A stretch of 64,000 nucleotides of DNA from Paenibacillus radicis (ex Xue et al. 2023) (GCF_024722015.1 NZ_JANQBD010000015.1:168139-232138); one strand, 5' to 3'. Positions 49,726-58,266 are shown, counted from the first letter of the stretch. Notes: a model not told the origin generated them from the letters alone. Numbers and translations: made by a program.

Positions 49726-50580
49726 ATGTTTATCGCACCGATGCTGCTGGAATCAATAGATGAGCCATTCTCGGATTCGGCTTTCGTTTATGAACCTAAA
49801 CTCGATGGGCATCGGGTTATACTGTCTGCTAACGCGCATGAAACGCGTTTGTTCACGCGCGGCCAAAAAGAATGTACAAGACAGTATCCCGAGCTTTTAA
49901 ATGTGCCTGCAGATGGGGATATAGTGCTTGATGGTGAAGTGTGCTGTATAGATCCGGATACGGGTGAATCTGACTATGAATTGGTAATGGAACGATTACA
50001 ACTAAAAAGTAAACATAGAATTCAGTCCTATGCTAGTCAAAGGCCTGTACATTTTGTGGTGTGGGACGTGCTTTTCTATAGAGGCAGAGATTTGCGTACT
50101 TTGCCGCTAATGAAACGACGCTCTATTTTGGAGTCTAAATTGATCCCAAACGAATATTTTCATCTTGTGCCGCAGACTGAAGATAAAGGAAATGATCTAT
50201 TTCATACGGTAGTGGAGAAATCGATGGAGGGGATAGTAGCCAAACGTAAAGACAGTCTTTATGTTTCGCGAAGCTCGCATGATTGGTTGAAAATAATTAA
50301 CACCCGCTATGCGGAGGTTGATATTATAGGCTACTGTAAGGATGAGCTAGGATGGCTTATACAAACGGAGGAGAATGGAAATAAGCGGCCAGCAGGCATT
50401 ATTAAGCAGGGTGTAAATCCAATGCAGGAAATTGCCTTTTATGCCATCAGTAAAAAATGGGTGACGTCCGAAAATGACCGTTTTGTGTATCTGCAGCCTG
50501 GTATAAAAGGTAGGGTTATGTATCGCGGGCTTACCCGTCATGGAATGCTGAGAGCACCTGTTTTTATGAATTTCGTATAA
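49726..50580 (+). CDS. ATP-dependent DNA ligase, LigD-ligase type
   Basis: 284 residues, core ligase without the polymerase or nuclease domains of LigD. Seals nicks using ATP. Adenylation motif YEPKLDGHR (nucleotide-linked Lys25), motif III LDGEVCC, motif IV SMEGIVAK, motif V DWLKIIN, then a short OB-fold (VDIIGYCKDELG through GRVMYRGL). GGGTGAT lies 4-5 bases before this ATG; ATG and GTG a few bases earlier are alternatives. No Ku gene is next to it. Divergent from a spore gene, so expression during sporulation is possible but not shown. Confidence 0.88.
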   Translation: MFIAPMLLESIDEPFSDSAFVYEPKLDGHRVILSANAHETRLFTRGQKECTRQYPELLNVPADGDIVLDGEVCCIDPDTGESDYELVMERLQLKSKHRIQSYASQRPVHFVVWDVLFYRGRDLRTLPLMKRRSILESKLIPNEYFHLVPQTEDKGNDLFHTVVEKSMEGIVAKRKDSLYVSRSSHDWLKIINTRYAEVDIIGYCKDELGWLIQTEENGNKRPAGIIKQGVNPMQEIAFYAISKKWVTSENDRFVYLQPGIKGRVMYRGLTRHGMLRAPVFMNFV

Positions 50581-50592
50581 TAAATAATGATA

Positions 50593-50636
50593 AACTTCCC
50601 GGCTTCTGTTTTATAGGAACCTAGGGAAGTTTTTTA
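50593..50636 (+). terminator. Terminator after the ligase gene
   Basis: AACTTCCC pairs with GGGAAGTT; six T follow. Confidence 0.82.
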
Positions 50637-50647
50637 TGCTGTTAAAT

Positions 50648-50675
50648 GAAAAAAGCCGGCAAACCTTGGCCGGCT
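50648..50675 (-). terminator. Terminator of the DJ-1/PfpI gene
   Basis: On the minus strand AGCCGGC and GCCGGCT form a perfect stem over 8 bases followed by a T run. Confidence 0.85.
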
Positions 50676-50686
50676 GCTTAATGCTA

Positions 50687-51244
50687 TTATTTCTTGACTA
50701 GCGCAAGAAATTCCCTCATGAATCCTGGCAAATCCGGCCAAGCGTGTCCAGATACAATATTTCCGTCTACATGCAGTGTATCTGCCGCATAGGTCGCGCC
50801 CAACTGCTCTACATCAGGGCGACAAGCTGTATAGGCGGTTAGCGTGCGTCCTTCGAAATAAGTATTATTTTTCAATGCACTAAGTACAAGGACCGCATGG
50901 CATATAGCACCAACAGGCTTATTAGTTTCGAAAAAGTGGGTCAAGATTCGAGGTATGCTTGGATCCAACCGAATGTACTCAGGGGCACGGCCTCCGGGTA
51001 TAATAAGACCGTCATATTCCGCTGGATCGACTTCTTCAAAGGATAAGTGGGATTCCAATTGATATCCCGGTTTTTCTGTATAAGTATCCCATCCTTCAAA
51101 GTCGTGAACGACAGTTTTCAATACCTTTTTCTTAGGGGATGCAATTACAGCTTCGTAGCCTTCTTCTAAAACTCGAAAATATGGGTAATATACTTCCAGA
51201 GCTTCTACTGCATCACCGGTAATGAGAAGAATTTTTTTGGACAA
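50687..51244 (-). CDS. DJ-1/PfpI-family protein
   Basis: 185 residues. Glutamine-amidotransferase-like fold: KILLITGDAVEALEVYYPYF, YDGLIIPGGRAPEYIR and the nucleophile elbow GAICHAV (Cys115) with the conserved acidic residue at DAVEALE. Members act as glyoxalases/deglycases or stress proteases. Start is TTG with AGGAG 8 bases upstream; a GTG three codons earlier would leave no spacing. Convergent with the ligase gene; terminators lie between them. Confidence 0.87.
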   Translation of the reverse strand: MSKKILLITGDAVEALEVYYPYFRVLEEGYEAVIASPKKKVLKTVVHDFEGWDTYTEKPGYQLESHLSFEEVDPAEYDGLIIPGGRAPEYIRLDPSIPRILTHFFETNKPVGAICHAVLVLSALKNNTYFEGRTLTAYTACRPDVEQLGATYAADTLHVDGNIVSGHAWPDLPGFMREFLALVKK

Positions 51245-51409
51245 TTGGATCACTCCTGATTTGGTATATTATGGATGGTTCCCATAGTCCAATTGTGATG
51301 CAAATCCTAATTCTTGTAAAGAGGGAAGTAACAAATTATGGTTGCTAAACAATCATTTGTGTGCTATCTTTAAGTAAGTTAATTCCGATGCGAAAGGTGG
51401 TATTTATTG

Positions 51410-52024
51410 ATGAGTAACGAAACTTCCAATCTCACTGTATTGGCTCCAGAGGTAGAAAATAATCGTAAGTCCGATTTTCCAGTTAGCCCTTTGTTTTTGA
51501 ATCGTTGGTCACCTCGCGCTTATTCCGATCGCAAAGTGAGTGATGAAGACCTTAATACCATTCTAGAGGCTGCTCACTGGGCTCCATCAGCTTCGAACGA
51601 CCAGCCTTGGAGATTTATTGTTGCCAAAACGCAAGAGCATCTCGATCTCTTCCATCAATTCATTAACGAATTTAATCTGGCGTGGGCATCTAAAGCACCC
51701 GTACTAATAGTAGTAGCATCCAACAAGTTAAGAGGTAACGGGGACGCTAACGTAGCACATGCATTCGACAGTGGAACAGCATGGGGCTCCCTGGCTTTGC
51801 AAGCAACCATTCTTGGGCTTGTGACTCATGCAATGGGTGGGTTTGACCGTGTAAAAGCACGCCAGCTGCTAAATGTGCCGGATGAGTTTGAACTGCATGC
51901 CGTTATAGCGGTCGGTTATCATGGTGACAAGAGCCAACTGTCTGAAGCGCTTCAAGCTCGTGAGCTGCCTAATGGCCGACTTCCACTGAGTGAGGTTGTT
52001 TTTGAAGGTGCTATTGAGAAATAA
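51410..52024 (+). CDS. Nitroreductase-family protein
   Basis: 204 residues. FMN-binding features RWSPRAYSDRKVSDEDL, AAHWAPSASNDQPWRFIV and the GLVTHAMGGFD segment mark an NAD(P)H-dependent nitroreductase; the natural substrate is unknown. AAAGGTGG lies 9 bases before the ATG. A monocistronic unit with its own terminator. Confidence 0.92.
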   Translation: MSNETSNLTVLAPEVENNRKSDFPVSPLFLNRWSPRAYSDRKVSDEDLNTILEAAHWAPSASNDQPWRFIVAKTQEHLDLFHQFINEFNLAWASKAPVLIVVASNKLRGNGDANVAHAFDSGTAWGSLALQATILGLVTHAMGGFDRVKARQLLNVPDEFELHAVIAVGYHGDKSQLSEALQARELPNGRLPLSEVVFEGAIEK

Positions 52025-52048
52025 GCAAAAGTTGAAATAGGCTTAACA

Positions 52049-52078
52049 AGCTGCCGGGAATATCCAGGCAGTTTTTTT
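52049..52078 (+). terminator. Terminator after the nitroreductase gene
   Basis: CTGCC and GGCAG with an internal GGA/TCC continuation, followed by seven T. Confidence 0.85.
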
Positions 52079-52286
52079 GTTGAATAAAAAATGCATCTAT
52101 ATCGGGCTTGGCCGAACGTTAATAAGGTGTTCGCCCTCAAGGAGTGTTGATTCGTGTATACTCGCTGTATAACATTCCGTTTATATTGTATAATAGAATT
52201 TGGTTTATTTGAGCATCATCTTAATGTATCAAATTAATATGTGAACAATGGGCGCAATCGAAATAAAATAATTGGGGTGCTTGAAG

Positions 52287-53624
52287 TTGCGTTTATCAAA
52301 ATTTATTAAGCTGACTCCTTCTCGTGTGTTATCGGGCGGGTTTGCATTGATTATCTGCTTGGGTACTTTTCTCTTGTATTTGCCGATCTCTCTCAAAAGC
52401 GGGAATACAATATCATTTATCGACGCTTTATTTACAGCCACCTCTGCACTCTGTGTAACTGGCCTAATTGTTGTAGATACAGGCACTCATTTTTCCGTAT
52501 TCGGACAAATTATTTTATTGTTATTGATTCAAGCCGGCGGGGTTGGGTTTATGACCGTTGCAACCTGGTTTGCCATAGCTTTGAAAAAACAGGTTTCACT
52601 AAGCGACCGGTTAATTCTGACTGAGACTTTAAATCAAAATACGATGGAGGGTATCGTTCGCCTTATACGTAAGGTTCTTATTTATTCCTTAACGATAGAA
52701 AGTATTGCCGCTGTCTTATTTCTAATCCGTTGGTCGCAGGAAATGCCACTGGGAAAAGCCGTTTATTTCTCTATCTTTCACTCGGTGTCTATCTTTAATA
52801 ATGCAGGTTTTGAGCTGATGGGTGGCTTTACGAACTTAACCCCTTATATCGATGATTATTTTATTAATATAGTGTCCATGGCGCTCGTCTTGTTAGGTGG
52901 AATAGGCTTCATTGTCATTTCAGATATTATGGATTTTCCCAAAACAAGAAAGCTGTCCATACATTCTAAAGTAGTTTTAGTTACGACGGCCATACTGACC
53001 GCGATCAGCGCAGTCTGTATATTTATATTTGAATATGCCAACACGAATACACTCGGAAACCATAGTTGGACTACGAAAATAGTTGCATCATTATTTCAAT
53101 CCATCACCTTAAGATCAGCGGGTGTAAATACTATTGATATAGCGAATTTACACGAGGCAACACAATTCCTTATGATTATAATGATGTTTATAGGTGCGGC
53201 ACCGGGATCAACTGGAGGAGGGATTAAGCTAACTACCTTTGCGGTTTTGGTAGGGGCTTTGTTATCAATGATTCGGGGCAAAGAAGATGTGGTTATGTTT
53301 CGTCACAGGCTCCCTCAAAAGGATATTTATAAGGCTGTAACCTTAACTGTAATTGCTGTTTTTATTGTCGTTACTTTTACTATGATATTATCCGTTCTAC
53401 AGGGGCAGGATTTTCTAATGATTTTGTTCGAAACCGCTTCTGCATTTGGTACAGTAGGACTGAGTATGGGATTAACGCAGCATTTAACCTTCACAGGTAA
53501 AATCATTATTATTTTACTCATGTTTACCGGGCGGATAGGACTGTTGACTTTAGCATTTTCTCTCTTACCCAAACATAAAAAAGATTTGTACCGATATCCG
53601 GAAGGCAAAATCACAATAGGCTGA
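52287..53624 (+). CDS. ktrB: Potassium uptake protein KtrB/TrkH
   Basis: 445 residues, exactly the usual KtrB length. Na+-dependent K+ channel subunit with four MPM repeats; selectivity filters are visible as TSALCVTGLIV, FNNAGFELMG, RSAGVNTIDI and SAFGTVGLSMG. The KtrA regulatory subunit is not adjacent. Start is TTG (MRLSKF) with GGGGTG 7 bases upstream, preferred over two earlier TTGs. The 209-base gap before it shows no c-di-AMP riboswitch; TATAAT is present about 100 bases upstream without a good -35. Confidence 0.93.
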   Translation: MRLSKFIKLTPSRVLSGGFALIICLGTFLLYLPISLKSGNTISFIDALFTATSALCVTGLIVVDTGTHFSVFGQIILLLLIQAGGVGFMTVATWFAIALKKQVSLSDRLILTETLNQNTMEGIVRLIRKVLIYSLTIESIAAVLFLIRWSQEMPLGKAVYFSIFHSVSIFNNAGFELMGGFTNLTPYIDDYFINIVSMALVLLGGIGFIVISDIMDFPKTRKLSIHSKVVLVTTAILTAISAVCIFIFEYANTNTLGNHSWTTKIVASLFQSITLRSAGVNTIDIANLHEATQFLMIIMMFIGAAPGSTGGGIKLTTFAVLVGALLSMIRGKEDVVMFRHRLPQKDIYKAVTLTVIAVFIVVTFTMILSVLQGQDFLMILFETASAFGTVGLSMGLTQHLTFTGKIIIILLMFTGRIGLLTLAFSLLPKHKKDLYRYPEGKITIG

Positions 53625-53669
53625 TGCTGTGTACATAGTGTGTCTTGTAAATCCGGTTTAGCTTTGAAT

Positions 53670-53698
53670 AAAGACTCCAATTAGGGGTCTTTTTCTTT
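53670..53698 (+). terminator. Terminator after ktrB
   Basis: AAAGACTCC pairs with GGGGTCTTT (one G-U) over five bases, followed by a T-rich tail. Confidence 0.85.
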
Positions 53699-53827
53699 AC
53701 TAAAGTATGGAGTCAAATTTGCACATTTCTACAAAAAGCTGCTGTCCATTTATTCAAATTAGGAGCATGACCAAACCATTTGGAACCCTTTTACATAGTT
53801 TGTACAAAGGGAGGTTGATGCTACTAT

Positions 53828-54283
53828 ATGGAAGCTAGCAAACTTGTGCCATTACTAGTTTCAGCGGCAATAGGCGATAAAAGAACGGAGACATTGATAG
53901 GGTCTGCGGTTTCGCTTATTGGTATCATTGCAACACAATTTCTGGGGGGATGGGATATCGCCCTTAAAGTAATGGTCTACCTCATGGTGGCTGATTACAT
54001 AAGCGGCTTGCTAGGAGCAATCAAAACAAAGACGGTAAATAGTGAGATTATGTTCTGGGGTGGCATTCGTAAGGCGATTGTCCTGGGAGTCATTGCATTA
54101 TCCGTATTGCTAGATGAGTTTGTTGGCGGTCAGGCGCCCGTATTTCGAACCCTTGTGCTTTATTTTTATGCTGGCAGAGAAGGGTTGTCGGTTGTTGAGA
54201 ATCTCGGCGTGCTTGGTGTACCATTGCCTAGAATTATCACACAATTTTTGGAGCAACTGAAAGATAAAGGAGAAGGTAAATAA
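53828..54283 (+). CDS. Phage-type holin (toxin-secretion/phage-lysis holin family)
   Basis: 151 residues. Three or four membrane helices, with the family pattern VYLMVADYISGLLGAIKTKTVNSEIMFWGGIRK and a C-terminal YFYAGREGLSVVENLGVLGVPLP. Such holins open the membrane for endolysins, or serve toxin secretion (TcdE group). No phage structural genes are nearby; a GH73 hydrolase lies 1.7 kb downstream. GGGAGG is unusually far (14 bases) from the ATG. Confidence 0.9.
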   Translation: MEASKLVPLLVSAAIGDKRTETLIGSAVSLIGIIATQFLGGWDIALKVMVYLMVADYISGLLGAIKTKTVNSEIMFWGGIRKAIVLGVIALSVLLDEFVGGQAPVFRTLVLYFYAGREGLSVVENLGVLGVPLPRIITQFLEQLKDKGEGK

Positions 54284-54325
54284 TTAGCCCTTTTGTGATA
54301 GGTTTTGGTATGATAGAGTAGGAAG

Positions 54326-54352
54326 CCTCGGGGGATGATTCCGAGGTTTTTT
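54326..54352 (+). terminator. Terminator after the holin gene
   Basis: CCTCGG and CCGAGG over nine bases, followed by six T. Confidence 0.85.
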
Positions 54353-54472
54353 GTTGCCTCGTTCTGTCTTGTTGGAAATTATTTAATTTACTATGCATTA
54401 ACATTATATCAGCGGATTATTTAGGAACGAATGGCAAGTTTACAGAATAAAGGGATAAGGGGAGAGATCGAT

Positions 54473-54724
54473 ATGGCAAAGGCAAAAGTAGCAAAGCGCC
54501 CGACGCGAGACGAGTTTGTGCTAGAGGAGATTGGTAATCAGCTGACTGAGGCCAAAAATGAGAATTCAGAGGTTCAGCTGACGGTTTGGGGATGGGAGGA
54601 GCCAGTGCGAGGGTGGATTACCAATTTAGACTCGCGCACCGGCAAGGTACATATTCAACGTAACGAAGAACTGACGAAGGTGCCGTTTATGGATATTATG
54701 AAAGTTGATAGTCCAAGAGATTAG
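54473..54724 (+). CDS. YolD-like domain protein
   Basis: 83 residues. TRDEFVLEEIGNQLTEAKNEN, VQLTVWGWEEPVRGWITNLD and VPFMDIMKVD fit the YolD-like pattern (a small beta-barrel fold). In B. subtilis YolD is paired with the Y-family polymerase UvrX; no polymerase is nearby here. GGGGAGAG 6 bases before this ATG sets the start. Confidence 0.7.
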   Translation: MAKAKVAKRPTRDEFVLEEIGNQLTEAKNENSEVQLTVWGWEEPVRGWITNLDSRTGKVHIQRNEELTKVPFMDIMKVDSPRD

Positions 54725-54751
54725 CTCTGAGAATACCCGGATACAAGATAC

Positions 54752-54786
54752 AAGCCCTCTTTCCTTTTAGAATGGAATCGAGGGCT
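54752..54786. terminator. Terminator-like hairpin between convergent genes
   Basis: AGCCCTC and GAGGGCT with a nested TTCC/GGAA; the T-tract is poor in both directions. Confidence 0.4.
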
Positions 54787-54808
54787 GATTTAATAGATTT
54801 TGAAAAAT

Positions 54809-55135
54809 CTATATTTTAGTTACCGGTGTATAGGTAAAGTCCTTGCTTGTACGTAATACTCTAATTCCTCGCAGTTCTTGAGTTGCCCCTTCCAGAACTC
54901 TGAAATCCATCAAATAATACCTCTGCTTATCAAAGTGAGGCATAGTATTAATATCCTTAATCTCTGTTTCAACGCCCAGCTGTTCCCTGAATAAATCTAT
55001 ATAATCTTTTACAGAGGGCACTTTTCCTAGTTCTATCAGTATTTCTAAATGTGTGGTTCTGGCACCGTACTTTTCCAGTATTTCAATAGTCGTGACATAA
55101 CGCTCATTAGTTACAATAGGTTTTTCAATGTCCAT
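54809..55135 (-). CDS. Hypothetical protein, unknown
   Basis: 108 residues, not recognised. Charged and soluble: MDIEKPIVTNERYVTTIEIL, THLEILIELGKVPSVKDYIDLF, and RYYLMDFRVLEGATQELRGIR. Predicted mixed alpha/beta; no Cys, no membrane helix. AAGGCGG lies about 14 bases before the ATG. It converges with the YolD-like gene. Confidence 0.6.
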   Translation of the reverse strand: MDIEKPIVTNERYVTTIEILEKYGARTTHLEILIELGKVPSVKDYIDLFREQLGVETEIKDINTMPHFDKQRYYLMDFRVLEGATQELRGIRVLRTSKDFTYTPVTKI

Positions 55136-55272
55136 GTACGTTCTCAGCCGCCTTTCAATTTGTTGCTCAATTATCTGTCTCTACATATATCGGCAAACAG
55201 ACATGAAATAATAAATTTTTCGTAACATCTGTTCTCGTTTTCTGAAGTAACAGTCGATTTTTCGTTTGCCAA

Positions 55273-55307
55273 TGAAATAAAATAAGCCCTCTATTCGCAG
55301 AGGACTT
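55273..55307 (-). terminator. Terminator of the 48-residue membrane protein gene
   Basis: On the minus strand AAGTCCTCT pairs with AGAGGGCTT over six bases, followed by ATTTTATTT. Confidence 0.7.
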
Positions 55308-55328
55308 CGTAAAGCAATCTATATTTAA

Positions 55329-55475
55329 CTAACCGGTTATCCACTTGGCCGCAACGACCAACCAAAAGATACAGGAGTAAAATCCAAGCAAAAATAAAAC
55401 CACTTCAACGGTCTCATAGTAGCGATAGCAAACGTATACAGATAAAGAAGCAAGAAAAAGAAACAATAAAACCAT
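55329..55475 (-). CDS. Tiny membrane protein, two helices, unknown
   Basis: 48 residues: MVLLFLFLASLSVYVCYRYY, then a second hydrophobic helix VVLFLLGFYSCIFWLVVAA and a short KWITG end. GAGGG lies 9 bases before the ATG, and a terminator follows on the same strand, which together support a real gene. No family recognised. Confidence 0.6.
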   Translation of the reverse strand: MVLLFLFLASLSVYVCYRYYETVEVVLFLLGFYSCIFWLVVAAKWITG

Positions 55476-55632
55476 CCTCTTATTCCCTCATTTCAACTCC
55501 CTATATGTCAAATTCAGATTACCATAGAAATATTAGAAATTCGATACATATTTGCACTATTTCGATCAATTTCCGCGCAGCAAGTGGAGTTTGGTTGCAT
55601 CGACTATGAGGGCATTTTTTATTATGTAAATG

Positions 55633-55785
55633 TTAAGGGAGCTCCTTGTTTATCTTGCTCTTTTTATAGTCTTCAATGTTTATGATCTTAGAGTTCTTTT
55701 TCTTTTTTAATATCAATTTGCCTGGAAGATAGAGGATGGTTGAAAGTAAAATGATAAAACCCAATACAACAAGATCGGTATCCAT
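55633..55785 (-). CDS. Tiny single-pass membrane protein, unknown
   Basis: 50 residues: short N-terminal MDTD, one helix LVVLGFIILLSTILYLPGKLIL, then a strongly basic tail KKKKNSKIINIEDYKKSK. GAAGGTGA lies 4 bases before the ATG; an extended frame upstream has no site. The basic tail suggests a cytoplasmic C terminus. No family recognised. Confidence 0.6.
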   Translation of the reverse strand: MDTDLVVLGFIILLSTILYLPGKLILKKKKNSKIINIEDYKKSKINKELP

Positions 55786-56025
55786 TAAATCACCTTCCGA
55801 GTAGAAATGAATTATTTGAATGTTTTGTGACAACACAAATATAACATACAAACGCATATAACAGAATTGCATATTGTTTATAACTACTTATGTGTAAAAT
55901 GTATAAGTATATGGATAATACAGCAGCCGGTCAGATCCATAATAAATCGCTTAAGCTACAGGGACAATTACATGATTCGGGCAAGTCCCATTCTGAATAA
56001 GATATAAGAGAACGGAGGGAATGCT

Positions 56026-56688
56026 GTGGATAAAAAATCTTTTATTGAAATACTGACTCCTCTGGCAGTGGAGGATCAAAAGCGCACAGGTATCCTGACA
56101 TCTATTACGATAGCTCAAGCAGCATTAGAATCAGCATGGGGGATAATTGCTCCTGGCAATAACCTGTTTGGCATTAAAGGTACGGGGCAAGAGCTTACTA
56201 CGCAAGAATATATCAATGGAGCATTCGTTACGATTAAGGATGGTTTTCGTGTTTACTCCAGTTGGGAAGGCAGTGTAACCGATCATAGCAATTTTCTTGT
56301 GCAAAACAGCCGTTATACTAAGGCTGGATTTTTTGATCGATGCTCAGAGTTAGACTATGTAGGGGCAGCCAAAGCTTTGCAGACGGCAGGCTACGCGACT
56401 GATGCGAACTATGCATCGAAGTTAATCAGTATCATTGAAAATAACAGTTTGGCACCATATGACCTTTTAGCAAAGGCTATAGTTGAGGAGGATGAAACGA
56501 ATATGCCAATGAAACTAGAGCAATGGCAGTGGGATATGCTGTACCAAGTGATGGGGAAAGCGTATAATGCCGATCAACTGGACTGGAACTGGATGCAAAA
56601 AATAGTAGACAGGACGCTGACAGCTTCGGAGTTGGCCTTTTTAAATACTGTGTTGGATGGCCGTATAGACCGGAAGATAGAAGTTTAA
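56026..56688 (+). CDS. GH73 glucosaminidase-type peptidoglycan hydrolase (phage lysin-like)
   Basis: 220 residues, no signal peptide. FlgJ/GH73 fold: SITIAQAALESAWG (catalytic Glu35), NNLFGIKGTG, FRVYSSWEGSVTDHSNFL, RYTKAG and AAKALQTAGYATDANYASKLISII. From about 155 an extra helical region (LEQWQWDMLYQVMGKAYNADQLDWNW) replaces a usual wall-binding domain. Lack of a signal means release would need a holin, and a holin gene lies 1.7 kb upstream. Start is GTG with GGAGGGA before it; the nearby ATG is out of frame. Confidence 0.88.
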   Translation: MDKKSFIEILTPLAVEDQKRTGILTSITIAQAALESAWGIIAPGNNLFGIKGTGQELTTQEYINGAFVTIKDGFRVYSSWEGSVTDHSNFLVQNSRYTKAGFFDRCSELDYVGAAKALQTAGYATDANYASKLISIIENNSLAPYDLLAKAIVEEDETNMPMKLEQWQWDMLYQVMGKAYNADQLDWNWMQKIVDRTLTASELAFLNTVLDGRIDRKIEV

Positions 56689-56936
56689 GTCAGTAGAAAT
56701 TGCTGATTCATTCCCACGCACAATAGACGGCGCAATATCTGCAACCGTCTATCCAGAAGGATCTATGGGGAAATAATGGACCAGTTGGCGGCCGATCCAT
56801 ACCACATCGTATGATAATCTATCAAATTTGGAACGACTTATTACCCTTGGTAAATGCCTATTTATTAAAACAGTCCAATCGCATGGCTTCATTGGTTCAT
56901 AAACTACAGCAGCTAGAGCGGAAGGAGGAAGAAACT

Positions 56937-57050
56937 ATGGGATTGGGAGTTGGAGCAGGCAGCTGTAGCTGTGCAGGTGTGTTTACTTCTACGGGTGTGA
57001 TTCTCGTACTTTTCATCTTGCTTGTTATCGTTTCTCGTGCCTTTATCTAA
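56937..57050 (+). CDS. YjcZ-family sporulation peptide, copy 1
   Basis: 37 residues: MGLGVGAGSCSCAGVFTSTG, then the hydrophobic VILVLFILLVIVSRAFI. Gly/Cys-rich head plus one membrane helix is the YjcZ pattern, found in spore-forming Bacillales. AAGGAGG lies 8 bases before this ATG; the longer upstream frame is not supported. A second copy lies 5.4 kb downstream. Confidence 0.88.
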   Translation: MGLGVGAGSCSCAGVFTSTGVILVLFILLVIVSRAFI

Positions 57051-57060
57051 TGAACATCAG

Positions 57061-57091
57061 CCCTCTTTCCTTCGGGATTGAGGTTTTTTGT
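57061..57091 (+). terminator. Terminator after YjcZ copy 1
   Basis: CCTC/GAGG with inner CC/GG around a TTCG tetraloop, followed by six T. Nearly the same as the terminator after copy 2. Confidence 0.8.
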
Positions 57092-57129
57092 TTAGTCAGG
57101 GAATTTCTACGTACCCCGCTAGTTTTTTA

Positions 57130-57789
57130 TTAGCGGGGTTCCAACCATTTAAGTATTCCCGCTGATGCTAATGACAAAGCTTGGCGGCGATGATCTCGGC
57201 CTTCCCACTGTGCAGGGTTAAGACTGGCCAGTGTTTGTCCATTCAACAATTGAAATATACGAGCATAACCTTCACTCAATGTTCCCATCGGAGCAAAAGA
57301 AATTTCCCCATGGAACTCACCCCGATAAACATCCTCCTGGCCATCCGGGAATTGGACTGCGACTACACTCACGAAACAGGCCTTTCGTTGGCCCTCTTTC
57401 AGACTGAGCATACGCTCAAGTATAATTTGGCTTCGATCATTATCGGTTCCCGCAGCAAACCGGGCGGTTCGTACGCCTGGAAATCCATTTAATGCATCAA
57501 TGAATAAGCCGGAGTCCTCCCCAACGATAATGGTGTCAAATGTAGCCTTATTTTCCGATAATGTTGGCAGGGAAGAAGAGGCTCTATGAGCAGCGGACAT
57601 TCTCGCTTCTTTAGCTGCCCGGACCTCCCTAACCTTTAACAACGCATTTTCCTCGCAAGTTTTACCGGACTCCTCCGCCTCGGGAATCTCGCCGTCTCGC
57701 AGTATATGAATCGGAAGGCCAACCTGTTGCAGACCGTTTGCCATCCAAGCAAGCTTTTGGCGATTCCATGTTGCTAATAAAATTTCCAC
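57130..57789 (-). CDS. Divergent RdgB/HAM1-family non-canonical purine NTP pyrophosphatase
   Basis: 219 residues. Family enzymes clear ITP and XTP from the nucleotide pool. Present: LLATWNRQKL (substrate loop), a C/EEN metal region, GEDSGLFIDALNGFPGVRTARFA (strong), CFVSVVAVQFPDG and DHRRQALSLA. The usual GYDPxF is altered to GYARIFQ, and a Ser/Ala-rich insertion of about 25 residues precedes the DSG motif. So it may have a changed substrate; the true housekeeping copy is probably elsewhere. Start GTG with GGGAG 5 bases upstream. Confidence 0.82.
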   Translation of the reverse strand: MEILLATWNRQKLAWMANGLQQVGLPIHILRDGEIPEAEESGKTCEENALLKVREVRAAKEARMSAAHRASSSLPTLSENKATFDTIIVGEDSGLFIDALNGFPGVRTARFAAGTDNDRSQIILERMLSLKEGQRKACFVSVVAVQFPDGQEDVYRGEFHGEISFAPMGTLSEGYARIFQLLNGQTLASLNPAQWEGRDHRRQALSLASAGILKWLEPR

Positions 57790-57799
57790 TGCGCTCCCA

Positions 57800-58260
57800 C
57801 ATCCTTCTATCTAATGTTGTTCCTTCAATCCTATAGTAGTCAAAGTATTGAGGGAAGAAAAGGGAAGACAGAGCCCTATTTATTTCCCCTTTTTAAAGAA
57901 AATCGGACTGGCAGCGCACAAGATATGATTGGATTCTCCCCAAAAAAACTGCATTCATACATCCTTTTGGCCGCTTTATCGTAGGAATCTTAAATTCATG
58001 CAAAAGTGCATCTTTTTTTTCATACTTAGCTGAAACTGACCGTATTGGATGAAAATTACTGCACTTTAACCTTTATTTTTCTCGAATGCTACCACTTATA
58101 AAAAGTAACTGCAGGTTTGCAGAAATTTATGCGGAATGATGGTCCGAAGAGGACAAGTGCTCACCGATATTTTTCAACAATAGAAAGTAAAATTATGGTA
58201 GTATATACAATGAAATAACAGATTTTATCTGTGGATATAAATCAAATAAACTCAAGGGGT
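57800..58260. other. Intergenic region with imperfect TGCAT/ACTGCA repeats
   Basis: No gene is supportable here. There are several related AT-rich motifs: ACTGCATTCATACATCC, ATGCAAAAGTGCATC (a short palindrome), TTTTTTCATACTT and ACTGCACTTTAACC. They resemble a worn dispersed repeat rather than a regulatory region. No clear promoter. Confidence 0.4.
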
Positions 58261-58266
58261 CTTTTA

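Noticed and set aside
52079..52286. c-di-AMP riboswitch before ktrB
   Set aside because: No recognisable ydaO-type core; the leader is short and promoter-like elements lie inside it.
53828..56688. Intact prophage
   Set aside because: Only a holin and a lysin are present; no integrase, portal, capsid or tail genes and no attachment repeats seen.
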